From assembly GCA_964017145.1 (NCBI GenBank), contig OZ024843.1:3304443-3368442 (forward strand): a DNA stretch of 64,000 nt, in the 5' to 3' direction. The notes beneath the pieces were generated by a model. It did no database searches. It was not told the DNA's origin and saw only the letters and a list, made by a program, of their open reading frames with translations. Shown here in pieces: positions 1-12,225 of the stretch; position 1 is the first letter of the stretch, and every line of letters begins with the position of its first letter. The position numbers were made by a program, and so were the translations under genes. This DNA is from Agrocybe praecox (Eukaryota; Basidiomycota; Agaricomycetes; Agaricales; Agrocybaceae).

Positions 1-1267
1 AAATTGGATTGGATCCCATATCACTCTTTAGCTTTAATAAGTGCGCGTCGGAACATCTTTCTTTGTGTGGATTGCCGGTGACCTTTATATCTTTTTACGT
101 ACAGGCCTAAATTATCGACTTGTACGTCTATTTTAAATCATCGGGTACTTCCGAACTTATACCAGTAGCAAGCGTAGGTGCGTAATGAACCTTTGGAACT
201 TGAGTCAATATCCAAGTCCAAGGGTCACACTTCAACCTTTCGAATCACCGTCATGAAGCGGTGCCATATCATCCTTACGAGTTTCAAGTTGGTAGACATG
301 GCGCATAATTACCATCAACTCCCCTTAGAGCGAAGTCTATTCCGTGGTCCTTAGGAATTAAGGAGACTGTCTTGTAAAAATGAAAATGAAAACAAAGATT
401 ATAGGAAATTAGGAAACATGAACAAGGTGATGATGGTGTCAAACTGCTACCTAATACCGACAATTAATGTTCATGGGACCCGATGAGTACAGAATTCGTG
501 GTTTTTTCTCAATAATATGCGGGCAATTTTTCCTTGAATGAGCGCTATTGAACTGACACTATGGGAAGGTGCAATCTCAAGAACTGCCATGGATTTAAAC
601 GCTGGAGACGAATCATAGTCACCTCTGTTGTATACAAAATTCGCCGACATTATGAACGCAATCCTATCAAGGGGTTTTATGCTCGTATACGTAACACGAT
701 CTCACCCCGACTACTACTATCATCATCATCTCCTCTCCTGGGAGGGTAGATACAGCTTTCCGCGCGCCTCCCAAATTATTGAAAGCTCTTTCAATGAAAA
801 CCTGACTAGACTTTAAATAATTTTGTACTTGAAATTGTCCTGAACGTTATAGTTATATAATTCAATTGATGACTTGGAATCTTTTTGGGTATTTTTGGTC
901 GGAAACTCATAGGCGCCCTATGATGATGTTCTTTGCAATCCTTGGCGGCAAGAATAACTTATTGCACTACATTCGACCAGCTACAACCAGGTAAGCTATG
1001 CTGCACTTGTAAGTATTGTATTTCGTTTTCAAATGACGATTCGACATGTGATGATGTGTGTGTAAATCACGCTGATTAGGAAATAACTGTTGTGTTGTCA
1101 AGTGCTTAGCGCAACTTGCAAGGCGTTCAGCACGCGTGCATATTTGCACTATACCCCCTTTTTCTCTATAACTACCTCTCGCTGAAGTTCCCTTTGCTCT
1201 CAGCAGCTCGACTCGCCCTGCGAGCGCCGCGTTGGCTTCGTGTTCGAGCAACTTCTGATCTTGCAAA
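1..1267. other. Intergenic region upstream of the kinesin gene
   Basis: No coding region can be supported here. The longest open frames are about 60 codons, overlap one another and resemble no family I know. The last 150 bases or so before position 1268 should hold the promoter and 5' leader of the kinesin gene. A pyrimidine-rich stretch lies near 1145-1200, as is common just upstream of fungal start codons. Confidence 0.5.
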
Positions 1268-4200
1268 ATGTCTGAAGGGGGCGATGGGAACATTAAGGTC
1301 GTCGTGCGGTGTAGACCGCTCAACTCTCGAGGTGCGTACTTGGTTTCAATCGACTGTAAATGATCTTATGCAACCGTTATGTAGAGCTGGCTCGCGGAGC
1401 AAAACCACTCATTCGAATGCAAGGGAACCAGACATTCATTGATCCACCGGAGGTGGGCTCCTCGCAGGATGCAAAGCGTGCAACGGAGAGAAAGACCATG
1501 GCATTCAGCTTTGACAAGAGTTACTGGTCGGCGGGACCGAGAGATGAACCTCGTTATTGCTCGCAGGAGACATTGTATAACGATCTCGGAAAGGAATTGC
1601 TGGATCACGGTTTCTCGGGGTTTAATGCATGTATTGTCGCTTGTAAGCACCTTTCAACTTTTCGAGAAGACTGAGTGTTCATTAAAACTGTGAAGATGGT
1701 CAAACGGGTACGTCATAAAGAATCTTTCCAAAGATGTGAACTGTTAACCTGGCCCACAGGTTCCGGTAAATCGTATAGGTAAGTCTTTGTAGTTTCAAAA
1801 CGCTATTCTACTCTACGAATCTGAATTCCATTGGATTGACAGTATGATGGGATGTATGTTGCTATTCTACTCCTCTATCCTGGTCTCTCAATTGATCCAA
1901 CCTCACTGTTAGATGGAGCCGACAAGGGCATCATTCCTCTAACGTGTGAGGAGTTATTCAAGCGCGTGGAGGACAAGAAAGCAAAGGACCCAAACATAAA
2001 CTTCACTGTCGAAGTCTCTTACATTGAAGTACACTCCGCGCCTATCCCAGTGTGAAATCTGAAAGTGACTTTGAAATCCCCAGATCTACAACGAGAAAGT
2101 GCGCGACCTGCTCAACCCCAAGAACACGGGAAACCTGAGGGTTCGTGAGCATCCAAGCTTGGGCCCTTACGTCGAGGATCTGAGCAAGCTGGTCGTTGGA
2201 AGCTATGATGAGATGATGACCCTCATGGACGAAGGTAATAAGGCACGTACAGTCGCTGCAACAAACATGAACGAAACGTACGTCTTTATTTCTTCGTCTG
2301 AAGCGCATCACCCAAAGTATCGAGCCGAAAGCCCCGTATTCATTTCTTGTTCCTTCCAGCTCTTCCCGATCGCACGCCGTTTTTACCCTCCTTCTATCAA
2401 TGAAGAGGCATGATGAGACCACTAACTTGGACACTGAAAAGGTTTCTCGAATCAAGTGAGCAGAGCGTCCTACTCCGCACTCCACATTTTCTGACTCTTT
2501 CTGTACAGTCTGGTCGATCTTGCAGGATCTGAACGTGCAAATTCAACTGGCGCTACCGGGCAGCGACTGAAGGAAGGTGCTAACATCAATAAGTCCCTTA
2601 CCACTCTCGGTAAAGTCATCTCGGCGCTTGCTACGGCAAGTCAAGCAGAAGGCAAGAAGGGCAAGAAGAAAGCTGAGGACTTCATTCCTTATCGTGATTC
2701 AGTGCGTGATTGTCGCAAAATTCGGTACCTAATTGATCACTGACGTGTGCGATGCAGGTTCTTACATGGTTGCTGAAGGACAGTCTTGGTGGTAATTCGA
2801 AGACGGCAATGATTGCTGCCATTGCACCTGCTGATTATGAGGAGACTTTGAGTACGCTCCGGTATGCCGATCAGGCCAAGAAGATTAAGAACAAGGCTAT
2901 CGTGAACGAGGATCCCAACGCGAAGCTTGTGCGTGAGTTGAAGGAAGAGTTGGAGGTGCTAAGAGGTACGGCATAATCGCACTTTTGCTCGCCCATCTGC
3001 TGACAGTCATCCTTTCAAATAATCTTTTGTGACTCTGAATATATTAGCCCGTGTCGCTGGTGCCACTTCGGAATCTACCTACGATCCTACAGTGCCTCCT
3101 GAGAAACAGAAAGTCACGTACCAGACTAAAGATGGTCGAATCAAAACCGTGACCAAGGCTGAACTGGAGGAGCAAATGGAGGCTAGCGAGAAACTTATGC
3201 AAAGTCTGAATGAAACCTGGGAAGAGAAATTAGAAAGAACTCAGGAGGTGCAGAAGGAGCGAGAGAAGGCATTGGAAGAGCTAGGCATTACAGTGGAGAA
3301 GAATCTCGTCGGTGTCCACACCCCGAAAAAAGTGAGTTGGAGTCACTTCCAAATGTCAACACATAATTTAACCATTGATTCTGCCAGATGCCACACCTTG
3401 TTAATTTGGTGAGTTCTTAATCTATTTTCGGCCGTTGTCTGTCATTATATTAATGACTATCTTCACGATATTTTCAGAATGAAGGTATGCTCATGACGAC
3501 CAGCTTTTTGTTTGCTGGCAACTAACCGCATTCTGTCCTGACTAAAGATCCTCTCATGAGCGAATGTCTAATCTATCAGCTCAAACCAGGAAAGACTGTT
3601 GTACGTTATCTCGATACGCACCCCCGGAACGTGCCAAATCTAATCTGATACGGAATCAACCACCATATAGGTAGGAAGATTGGACAGTGAATTACCTGCT
3701 GCAATCCGACTAAGCGGGGATAACATCCTCGAAGAACATTGCCACATCGAAAATACCGATGGCAAAGTTGTCATCGTCTGCATGCCAGATAGTGTTACAG
3801 TGAGATACATTTCCTTAAATGTCGTGAACCATTTTAACTGTGTTGTGCGATAGTTTTTGAATGGTAAACAGCTTCAGCCCGCGCAGGTAAGCGAGCTTTC
3901 TGCGAATCACTTGACGTATTTCAGTAACGGTCTCACCTTTCGTAGCCTTATAAACTTCGCTCTGGATTCCGCATCATTCTTGGTTAGTTTTCCTAGACGG
4001 TTTGATCCCCTTAAAACCCAATCACAGCTTACTCATGCCTCTATTACGACGGGCAGGTGATAACCATGTCTTCAGATTCAATAATCCGGAGGAAGTGCGC
4101 AAACAAAGAGACCGCGCCACGATGAAAACTAACATGCACATGAGCATATCTGCTGCCGACTTGGAGGCTAGCGACAACTCACCACGGCCTCATTCCCCCA

Positions 4201-7200
4201 CATCGTCCACGGATGAACAGTTTGACGTTGACTGGAATTTCGCGAAGCGTGAAGCTGCATTTGCTAGGCTCGGTCTGGATCCTGCTCTTGACAACCTACC
4301 GGATGATGATTTGAACAAACTATTTGAAAAAATCACTAAGGTCAAAACATTGCGAGACCACAATTCAAAATCTCGCCCTGAAAGCAGTCTTAGTCAAGCT
4401 GATGATGTCTGGAGTGAAACTAGTAGACCACAGACGAGTGATGCAAACACAGACGACACAAGTTTTTATGCCGGCGCTAGCTATGCAGGAACTCCAGCCG
4501 TGGATGGCGACCTTAAAGATGTCCAAAATCAACTGGAAAACAGGCTCCAAGAGATGACAGGCGACTCTACAGAAGCGGACGACTTAAAGATTGAAAAAGA
4601 ACACATGGAACACCAATTGCGACTTGTCAGAAACCAGATGAGACGTCTCATCGATGCGCGCTCACGAGGAGACACAGACACTGTTGGCTTGGATTTCGAA
4701 CCTGCTATCTTTTCAGCTCGTCAGTTGAAATTGATAAGAAAGGTGCTTGATCGGTGGCGCGCGCACAGGTCTTTTTCTATGGCAGAAATGATTCTGACAA
4801 ATTCCGTCATGGTCAAGGAAGCAAACATCATCAGGCATGTTTTTTTGTGCGCTAGCACCTTTATAGAAATCATTGTTTATTAATTTTTTATAGTAAGGAA
4901 CTCGGGAAAGAGGTATCGTACAACTTTACTATCGCCTCTGGCGGCTCTTTGGCTGCACCTACATCGGCTGTAGATACAATTGCTGGATTAGATCAATTTG
5001 GCGATGTATCCGACCCTGTTTTAGCATCGGCAACGCAGCCATCTGTTGCGGTGAAGGTTTTGGACAAGCGGAATAATGCCATCTATGCGTGGTCTCTGGA
5101 TCGCACACAACAGCAGCTGCAGCGCATGCGCAATTTGACGACTTACATTGATCGTCCTTCTTATACTCAGCACTTCTCTTCCGACGAGCCCTTTTTTGAT
5201 TCCCCGCCCCCGGAATACTCTTTCATTGGCAATGCGCTGATATCACTTGCAACCTTATCGCGAAAACTCTCATCTTCATCTACTGTGCCCATATTTTGCC
5301 GATACACGTCAGAAGCAATCGGTTCATGTCGGGTCGATATCAAAGTTGTCAATGTCGTCTTATCGCCTAAATACCTCGATAATTCATCTCCACCTACGCG
5401 ATCTTCATCCCCAATGCTAGGGACGGTACCACCTGGTAGCAAATTATCATTTTTTCTCACAATCGACCAAGTCAAGGGCTTATCATCTCATGACTTCCGT
5501 GGTGTACATTTTCAAGTTCGACTATCCTCCTTTGTGGGAGCATCCGTGGCGGCAGAAGAAGTATTCCCATCAGCAGCTCTCGATATGGATGTGTCTTCCC
5601 TGTCTGAGCTGAAATTCAGGCGTAGTTTTACTATAATTACAACCTCTAGGGTCCTTAATCATCTCCGACAAGGTTATGCTCCCATCGAGTTCTTTGCTGC
5701 TCTCAAACCCACTTATCTGGAGCGGATGGAGCGGTGGGACGAGATGCGAGAGCAAAAACAATACATTCGACCCAACCCGACTTCTCCTACTACAGATACC
5801 CGACCAGCTACACTGCCCCCGATGCGCCGTTCTGAAACCGATTTCGTGGTGGAACAGGTTCACGACATTGTTGCATGGGTTCAAGTCTGTGAACTGGGAC
5901 CCAATGGTTTGTATGTTCCAGTGCCCGTAATTTCACAGGGTAGCCTGGATCCAGGTGTATTTTCATTGCATCAAGGATTGCAAAGGCGACTTGTTATTTC
6001 ATTGTCATCTAACTCGGGTCTTCAACTCCCTTGGCAAGAAACTACGAAGGTTCGTATTGGAAACGTTCGATTGCTGGATGCCAAAGGCCGCATCCATGAA
6101 CCATCCTCCAAAACCCTCGTCACGTTGCCTCTCCTCAAAGATCAAAGCGTTGAATTCAAACCAGATGGCTCAGGTGTTATCAGTGCGGAGGCACTATGGG
6201 ACTCGAGTGTGCATGACTCTATCCTTTTGAATCGTGTCACCGCACCCAACAATCGTGTCATGCTGCAATTGTCATGCTCTGTAGCAGTTGAAATATGTGC
6301 CGATCCCGTTCAGTTCAACATGGACATAGCAGTTACGATGCAAGCAAGGGATGCCGGCCCGCCATCGAAAATTCTCACATTCTTTGGTTCCAACAAGCTC
6401 TTGTCGAAGACGAGCACACTGTTCAGCGTGCGTTTGTCACCTCCTCTAACACGTTCTGCCAAGGATCTTTGGAGACTCGACACGTCGGAAAAGTATGTGA
6501 GAGGCGAAGAAACTCTAGGATTATGGAAACCTCGAGGTATTTCCGTTGTGGAAGATTACACCAAATTAATCACAACAGAAAGACGAGCAGCCGATGTGCA
6601 GGCCATTAGAGTCATTCTGGCTGCCTCGCCTCCCAAACCCATATCTCCCGATGCTCTTGCATGGCGTTCAGATGAGCTTCTCAAGAAATCTCTAGCCTTG
6701 TGGCAGAAACAATTTGGACATCCTGGAAAGGTACGTTAATTACCTTGCGCCTTGAGTCGCGCTGACCACTAATTTTTGTATCTTAGATTGTTCTAAGTCA
6801 AGATCCCGTTGACCCGGATGATCAGACCAGTTCCAAATCAGACGTTGGGTCACTCGAAGGACTGAAATTGGTGTCCGAGACGAAGGTCGTTCCTAGAAGG
6901 TATACTTCTTTTTGCGCCTCTCATTTGACTTCTGGATTGATGATGACCTGTGAATTAGTGACGGCGTGATCAAGAAAGGTCATTTGTTGATACTCACAGA
7001 TGCAAACCAAGATATTTGGGAACGAAGGTGGTTTGTATTGAAACGGTACGTCTATCCAAGTGTATCATCATTCCATTTTAGTAATCCTTTGATAACTTCC
7101 CAAGGCCGTACCTTCACGTCTTTGCACATTCCAATGAACTAGAAGAGACGAGTATCATAAGTCTGACGGGCGTAAATGTTGAAAGCGACCCTCATAAAGA

Positions 7201-7391
7201 ACTACTATTAGGAGTAAGTGCTCTTTCCCTTACAAACAACTCAACGTCGTCTGACATAGTCTCGCCGGTTACAGAAACCACACTCTTTTACACTTTTTAC
7301 ATCGTCCAACTCACATGCACTTGCTGCACCTAATGCTAAAGAGCTCCAGTCATGGATAACGAAACTAGATCCTACCCGAATACCACCATGA
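1268..7391 (+). CDS. Kinesin-3 motor protein (Unc104/KIF1 type)
   Basis: Microtubule plus-end motor that carries membrane cargo such as early endosomes in fungal hyphae. The start at 1268 opens with [19 protein letters not shown], the usual kinesin-3 beginning. The P-loop GQTGSGKS is assembled across three small exons near 1640-1780. Switch II and the end of the motor lie at 2510-2980 (LVDLAGSER, then [25 protein letters not shown]). An FHA domain follows at about 3540-4090 ([46 protein letters not shown]). The KIF1 stalk is at 4220-4340 and a long tail exon runs 4949-6739. The C-terminal PH domain, at about 6960-7391 ([20 protein letters not shown]), would bind phosphoinositides on cargo. 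The reading frame can be spliced from end to end and gives roughly 1,600 residues with no break. It contains two very small exons at 3388-3408 and 3478-3484. Family assignment is secure; a few internal splice sites were not checked. Confidence 0.93.
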
Positions 7392-8290
7392 TACATGGAA
7401 TGAATACATACATACACCCCTTTTTTTATTTCTATTCGTAATTTCGCATTGTTTGTTGGTTTTATAAAGGCAACGGAGGTCCGGTCTCTCTCTCTCTCTC
7501 TCTTTATATTTTTCTCTACTACATCATATATCTGCACATCCATGTATATCTATTCTATATACTATTTACATACCACAAACGTTATTTATCTCGCGTGTTC
7601 TGACTCTGAGCGAACAGAAAAGGATTAGTCCGTGACTTTTCTTTTCACTCTTTTTATAGAAACTTTCCATAAGAGGCGAGTGACTTTCCATATAGGGCGC
7701 GACACAAGTCCCAAATCGTGCTAGACCATTCTCGGTGCAAACTGCTGTTCGGTGTTCATTTCCTCCAATAAATAATGTAGATACATACATGTCTAACTTT
7801 TTATAACTTTGGGAGAAATATGACACAACAAACTAACTCTATGAGGTATATATATCAAGGGCTCGGTGTTTCTATAGATATATCGAAGCATAACAAACAA
7901 GCAGCCCAGTGCGCTCCGAATCAATCCACTAAGTGGCGAGAGAGAAAAGGAGTAGAAGTTTTCAAAACAAAAACAAAAAAACAAGTAGTTGAATGTGGGT
8001 AGTAAGCGATACATGTGGTCTAGTAGTCGATGCAGATCCTTCCAATGAGATGTTTAAATAATATTCTAAGTCGTCTACGAGGGTGGCTGGGTGGTGTGAT
8101 GCGGATGGGTGTCCAAAAGAGCATAATACTAATAATACAGTAGTGGGGCCGTGTGAGGCGCGTCGTCGTATGGGGCGTCGTCAATGAGGACATTTTTTGG
8201 TGAGGTGGTATTGGTATCATAGGGTCGAGGGGGGTAGAAGAACGAAGAATAAGAAGAAAAAATAGACAAAAAAATAGCAAGAGGAAGAGG
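7392..8290. other. Convergent intergenic region between kinesin and CFA-synthase-like genes
   Basis: This holds the 3' ends of two converging genes. I see no supportable gene. It is A/T rich, with a TC dinucleotide run at 7485-7502 and many short T and A tracts. Open frames of up to about 100 codons are low-complexity and unlike the codon use of the neighbouring genes. Confidence 0.5.
7485..7502. repeat. TC dinucleotide microsatellite (9 units)
   Basis: A run of nine TC units lies about 95 bases after the kinesin stop codon, in the likely 3' UTR. It is a simple sequence repeat and probably length-variable between strains. Confidence 0.85.
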
Positions 8291-10299
8291 TTAATCGCAT
8301 CGAACTGCAGGTGTATCGTTCTGGTAAGAGAAAAGAGTATCTCGGTCAGTACGAATGGACTGCATGCAGTAAGATAAAAAGTACATACTTCACGGATGAA
8401 AGTGAGCATGTGGCATGTGATATATCCTTTGCAGAATCCAGCACCGGCGTATGCAAAGAGGTATTGCCATTTTCGCTTGAAGGCGGTATAGTCGGCAGGG
8501 TCACGGAGAGAAGGGTAGTCTTTCGATATCAGCTCCTGAGTGAGATTGCTCTCTAGCCTTCGGCCCCACTCGCGGAGAGTACGAGGATAATCTAAAGATG
8601 GATTAATATCAGCGACTGTATCTGCATTTGGCTCACGACGCGCCATAAAGAATAGACTTACGAGCAGCGTGATTCTCGACACCTTCTAGAGTGAATCTGC
8701 CTTGTGATGCGGTGTTGGCGGCTGTGATCAGCGTGGTCGCACTTGGTAGGCAGGAGTTTGGCCACATATATTTTCTCATGAAGTCTTCAGCTCTAATTAG
8801 GAAGAGTCAATCCACTGTTTCGTTCCAAGAAGGGTGGTCCTTTGAACTCACTGATAATCTGAGTATCTCGATTCAGGGAACGTTGATGAAGTGACGACGG
8901 CAGTTGCATTTTTCGATTTGAGCGCAAAGTCGACGAGCTTGAAGTAGAGGTTGTAGTATTTGGCGCCGACATGCTGAAAAATATATTCATTAGATTTAGA
9001 GGCAATGCATAGGTCTGAAAAATTGCATACCTCTAACATTTCTATGCTGACAAAGGCGTCGAATGCTTTTTCGAACTCGGCAGGAATTTCCCGGTAATCG
9101 AGAAGGTGCACTCGAATACGACCTTCGAGACCCGCCTCTTTGATGCGCTCCTCGGCGAGCCTTTTCTGTTCTATTGATAGTGTCAAGGTGTCGACTTCGC
9201 AACCGAAAGAACGGGCAGCCTAGACAAATGGTTTGTGTCAGTCACTTTTTTCCCCTGCGATATAGAAATTATTCCCAAGTACCTCAATGGCGAGACCTCC
9301 CCAGCCGCTACCAAATTCGAGGATTCGATGGCCAGGCTTGACTCTTGCTGCACGTAATACGTGACGAATTTTTCGTAGCTGGGCTGCCTCGAGATCGCCC
9401 GGAGTCGGGCCCATCTCGAGATCACCTCTCACTCCGCCTTCAGCTTCACTCCACAGCCCGCAGGAATACATCATCTCTTTACTTAAGAAAGCCTAAAAGA
9501 CGGTCAGAAAAGGTCCGATGTATTTTTATTGACTCTGAGAGAAAAACGTGCCTTGAATAGTTCATTCGACTGGTCGTAACTGGCAATGGCATTTAGTCGA
9601 GCCTGCGAGCGTGTCTGGCCCAGGAAGCTATTATATAGACTTGATATGGCGGAGGAAATTTTGGCGACTGTGGATGAGAGAGTGTCTTCCATGCCGGCCT
9701 GGTTCTCTAACCATATCTAAAAATATGATGAATAAGTGGATATCGGATAAACGTGTCAGGTGTATGCATACATCCATGGCACCCTTGAGAGATGATACAT
9801 CGACATCTCCAATCATGTACGCTTCGCTAACTATTAGGAAGACGTGAGTAAAAAATATTGGAGTTGTTGCAGGTTGTTCTCACAGCCGAGGTCTCCGGAG
9901 CTATTTAAATAAGGGTCAATCAAACACGGTCCCTGACAATACTATATGATACCAGGCACTTACAGCAGGATTCGGAACCAGAAATTGTCGTTGAGAACGC
10001 GAAGTTGGACATCATTGCAGCCCTTGTGGTATTTTCCGTAATAGTGAGTTCCCTCAGAGTCTGATATTGTGAGGTGTCCGACATGAATCGCGTTTTCTAG
10101 GACAGCGAGTATGGATGAACGCGCTGAATGAAATGGTTAGCGACGCGACATTCAAGGAGGGTAGATGTAGATATGTACCAAAAGAAACGGCCCATGATCT
10201 TGGACTGAGAGAGGATAATGAGAAGAGGGAAGAAGTTTTAAGAGCGGCCTTGGAAGAAGAGGGAAACTGAACGCAAATCGGAGACTGTGCAGACTGCAT
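8291..10299 (-). CDS. Cyclopropane-fatty-acyl-phospholipid synthase-like SAM methyltransferase
   Basis: Methyltransferase of the CFA synthase / sphingolipid C9-methyltransferase superfamily, which adds a methylene or methyl group to an unsaturated acyl chain. The SAM-binding motif ILEFGSGWGGLAIE is at about 9290-9350. It is followed by LTLSIEQKRLAEERI and the acidic motif DAFVSIEMLEHVG, both typical of the family. The C-terminal part contains YPRTLREWGRRLESN and ends HMLTFIREN-DTPAVRCD. The upstream part (EGTHYYGKYHKGCNDVQLRV and FSEAYMIGDVDV) matches the N-terminal CFA domain. The gene is split by at least eight short introns. The start at 10299 (MQSAQSPICVQF) is the upstream ATG joined in frame to the conserved part; the exact start is less certain than the body. 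No separate N-terminal membrane segments, as in fungal sphingolipid methyltransferases, are evident. That favours a CFA/MFA-type enzyme, but the substrate cannot be read from the sequence. Confidence 0.88.
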
Positions 10300-11100
10300 T
10301 GTGGTGAGGAGAATGGGGAGAACAGGAGAAAAAGGTTGGAGCTTTTATGGTGTTGGTTCACGGATGAAATTGGACACATCTTTAGATCTGGAAAATCTGA
10401 GTGAACAGATGGGGAGGAGAGTGAGATGGAATCGTAAAGGTAGATGAAAGCGTGGATATAGTTTTTGGTAGGCTTGTTTCGAGACCTTAATGGGGCTTCT
10501 TCCGTAAGAAGATCAGCTCAGAACATAGAATTTCCAGATCCCTGCGGGCACTCACATACGGAAGCCCAAGCAATCCCACGTGGTAAAGGTAAAATCCTAC
10601 AAATCCTGGGATTCCTTGCCGCGGTATGTTTTCCCTGACCCAGATCTTATCCCGAAAAGAGTCTATTATCCATTTTCTGTCACAAAGTAAAACTCTCGGC
10701 CTCCGATAAACTCACTCAGTATTCGAGGTCATCGAGAGTTTAACATGCACTGCCTTGGGAGAAAAGAGGGTCGCATTCACGTAACTTGCAGACGGTCGTT
10801 GGGTTTTATGTTAATGTATGATAAGATCCAGCCGTCTCCAGTCCGAATCTATCGAGGAGTAATTGCCTCGCTCTGCCAACAAAAATTAAAGTACGGGGCA
10901 AGCAATCAACTACAATAGAACCCCAGGACGGGATTGGACAGTAACATTCATTCTGGCACGCGGCTTGTTGCAGGATACGATCATTCATTGGACCAGAAAC
11001 AAGCAACAAACTATATAGTAACACTCACGACTAAAAGTATAGATCGTAATACCTACCCTTCGTGACACAGCCAAATTCCTAGATCGCAGAACAACGTTTA
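10300..11100. other. Intergenic region, promoter side of the CFA-like gene
   Basis: No gene is supported. The stretch next to 10300 is purine-rich on the + strand (pyrimidine-rich on the coding strand of the minus gene), as expected of a 5' leader. The rest holds only short frames without family resemblance. Confidence 0.45.
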
Positions 11101-12005
11101 TTATACACTCACTTCTTGTTGGACGTGCGAATTTCCAATACTGTAGTATAATCCTCCTGCGACATCATTCACAACCCAGTCTAGTCCAGACACAAGATTG
11201 GCTCCAGTAACGGCGCTACACGGCCAAATGGTCCAGCGATGTGTTGTGATCGCGTTGAGATTCAAAACCTATGAGGATTTACATCCCAATGTTAACCATG
11301 GAATCGTATGACAGGAACAAGAAAAAAGGGTCTTACGTCGCGAATTTCCGCGTCAGTCATCGAACCCTGCAAATCCTGTTTATTGGCAAATACAAGTAAG
11401 GAGGCACCAGCCAGCCGCTTGAAGAAAGACGTGATATCCGTAGTTGAGTATGACAGGTATACTTGAAGGATCAGAGAGCTTACATCTTCAGTCAGCAAGC
11501 TATGTAACTCCTCTTTACAGTCTTGCATGCGGGTCCTGTCACTCGAGTCAACGACCCACACCAACGCGTCTGTTTGTTCGAAATAATTTCGCCAGTAGGG
11601 CCGGAGAGTCCGTTGGCCGCCAACGTCCCCTTAATTGTAACAGCACGGATGTCAGTGGGGTGGCGGAGTGGCAAAAAAGAAACGTCCATACTCACAGATG
11701 TTTAGTGTATAACTTCCAAGAGGAAGACCGAGAACAGATCAGTTCTGCCATGGATGCTTGCATCCGGAATGTACGAACTTTCCATGCGCAAATGTCTTGA
11801 TATTGAATCCTAATGTAGGACTGATACTGCTAATATCCTCCCCGTTCAGTTTCTTCAGAATCGTAGTCTTCCCCGCATTATCCAGACCACTGTAAGATAT
11901 CAATGTCAGAACATTCAGGAAAGCGGGATTTTACACTGACAGGAAAAGTAATCGCATTTCCTTTTCTTTCTGACGATTCTTCCTGATGATTGTGAGCAGC
12001 CCCAT
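11101..12005 (-). CDS. ARL2: ADP-ribosylation factor-like GTPase Arl2
   Basis: Small GTPase that with tubulin cofactors controls alpha/beta-tubulin folding and microtubule assembly (Alp41 in fission yeast, Cin4 in budding yeast). The start at 12005 gives [20 protein letters not shown], the hallmark Arl2 N-terminus with Gly2. G1 is GLDNAGKT, split by an intron. The switch region carries [19 protein letters not shown]3 is [18 protein letters not shown], again split. NKQD supplies the guanine specificity motif and CSAVTG the G5 motif. The last exon encodes [20 protein letters not shown] and [16 protein letters not shown]. Five or so short introns are present and the protein is about 190 residues, normal for the family. 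The gene is divergent from eIF5B, with about 220 bases between the start codons. The C-terminal tail after YYS is a little longer than usual and may depend on a splice choice. Confidence 0.94.
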
Positions 12006-12225
12006 TGTCCTGTAAGTGTATACACTGAAGTCAAGAGAGGGATGAAGTCAAGCTTGATCAAGTCACGTTCGGCAGCGATCGCGGTCTTAATCAATTTGCC
12101 GTTTGCCGGAACCGACTTTCCTTGGTGGCTGATAAATTATCTATACGCTCATTTCCTGACCAGCACGGTCATTGCTTCAGATTCAGGCATTCTATCTTCC
12201 TTATATACTCACTTTTTAATCTTAC
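12006..12225. promoter_or_regulatory. Shared divergent promoter of ARL2 and eIF5B
   Basis: Only 220 bases separate the two outward-facing start codons, so both genes must be driven from this interval. An A/T-rich TATA-like stretch (CTTATATACTC) lies at about 12199-12211, close to the eIF5B start. This is inferred from gene layout. Confidence 0.6.

Noticed and set aside
1116..1442. A 108-codon plus-strand frame across the kinesin start
   Set aside because: Different frame from the clear kinesin N-terminus at 1268 and runs through its first intron.
7241..7543. A 100-codon minus-strand frame at the kinesin 3' end
   Set aside because: Antisense to the PH-domain exon and 3' UTR, with a simple-repeat-derived RERERDR stretch from the TC run.
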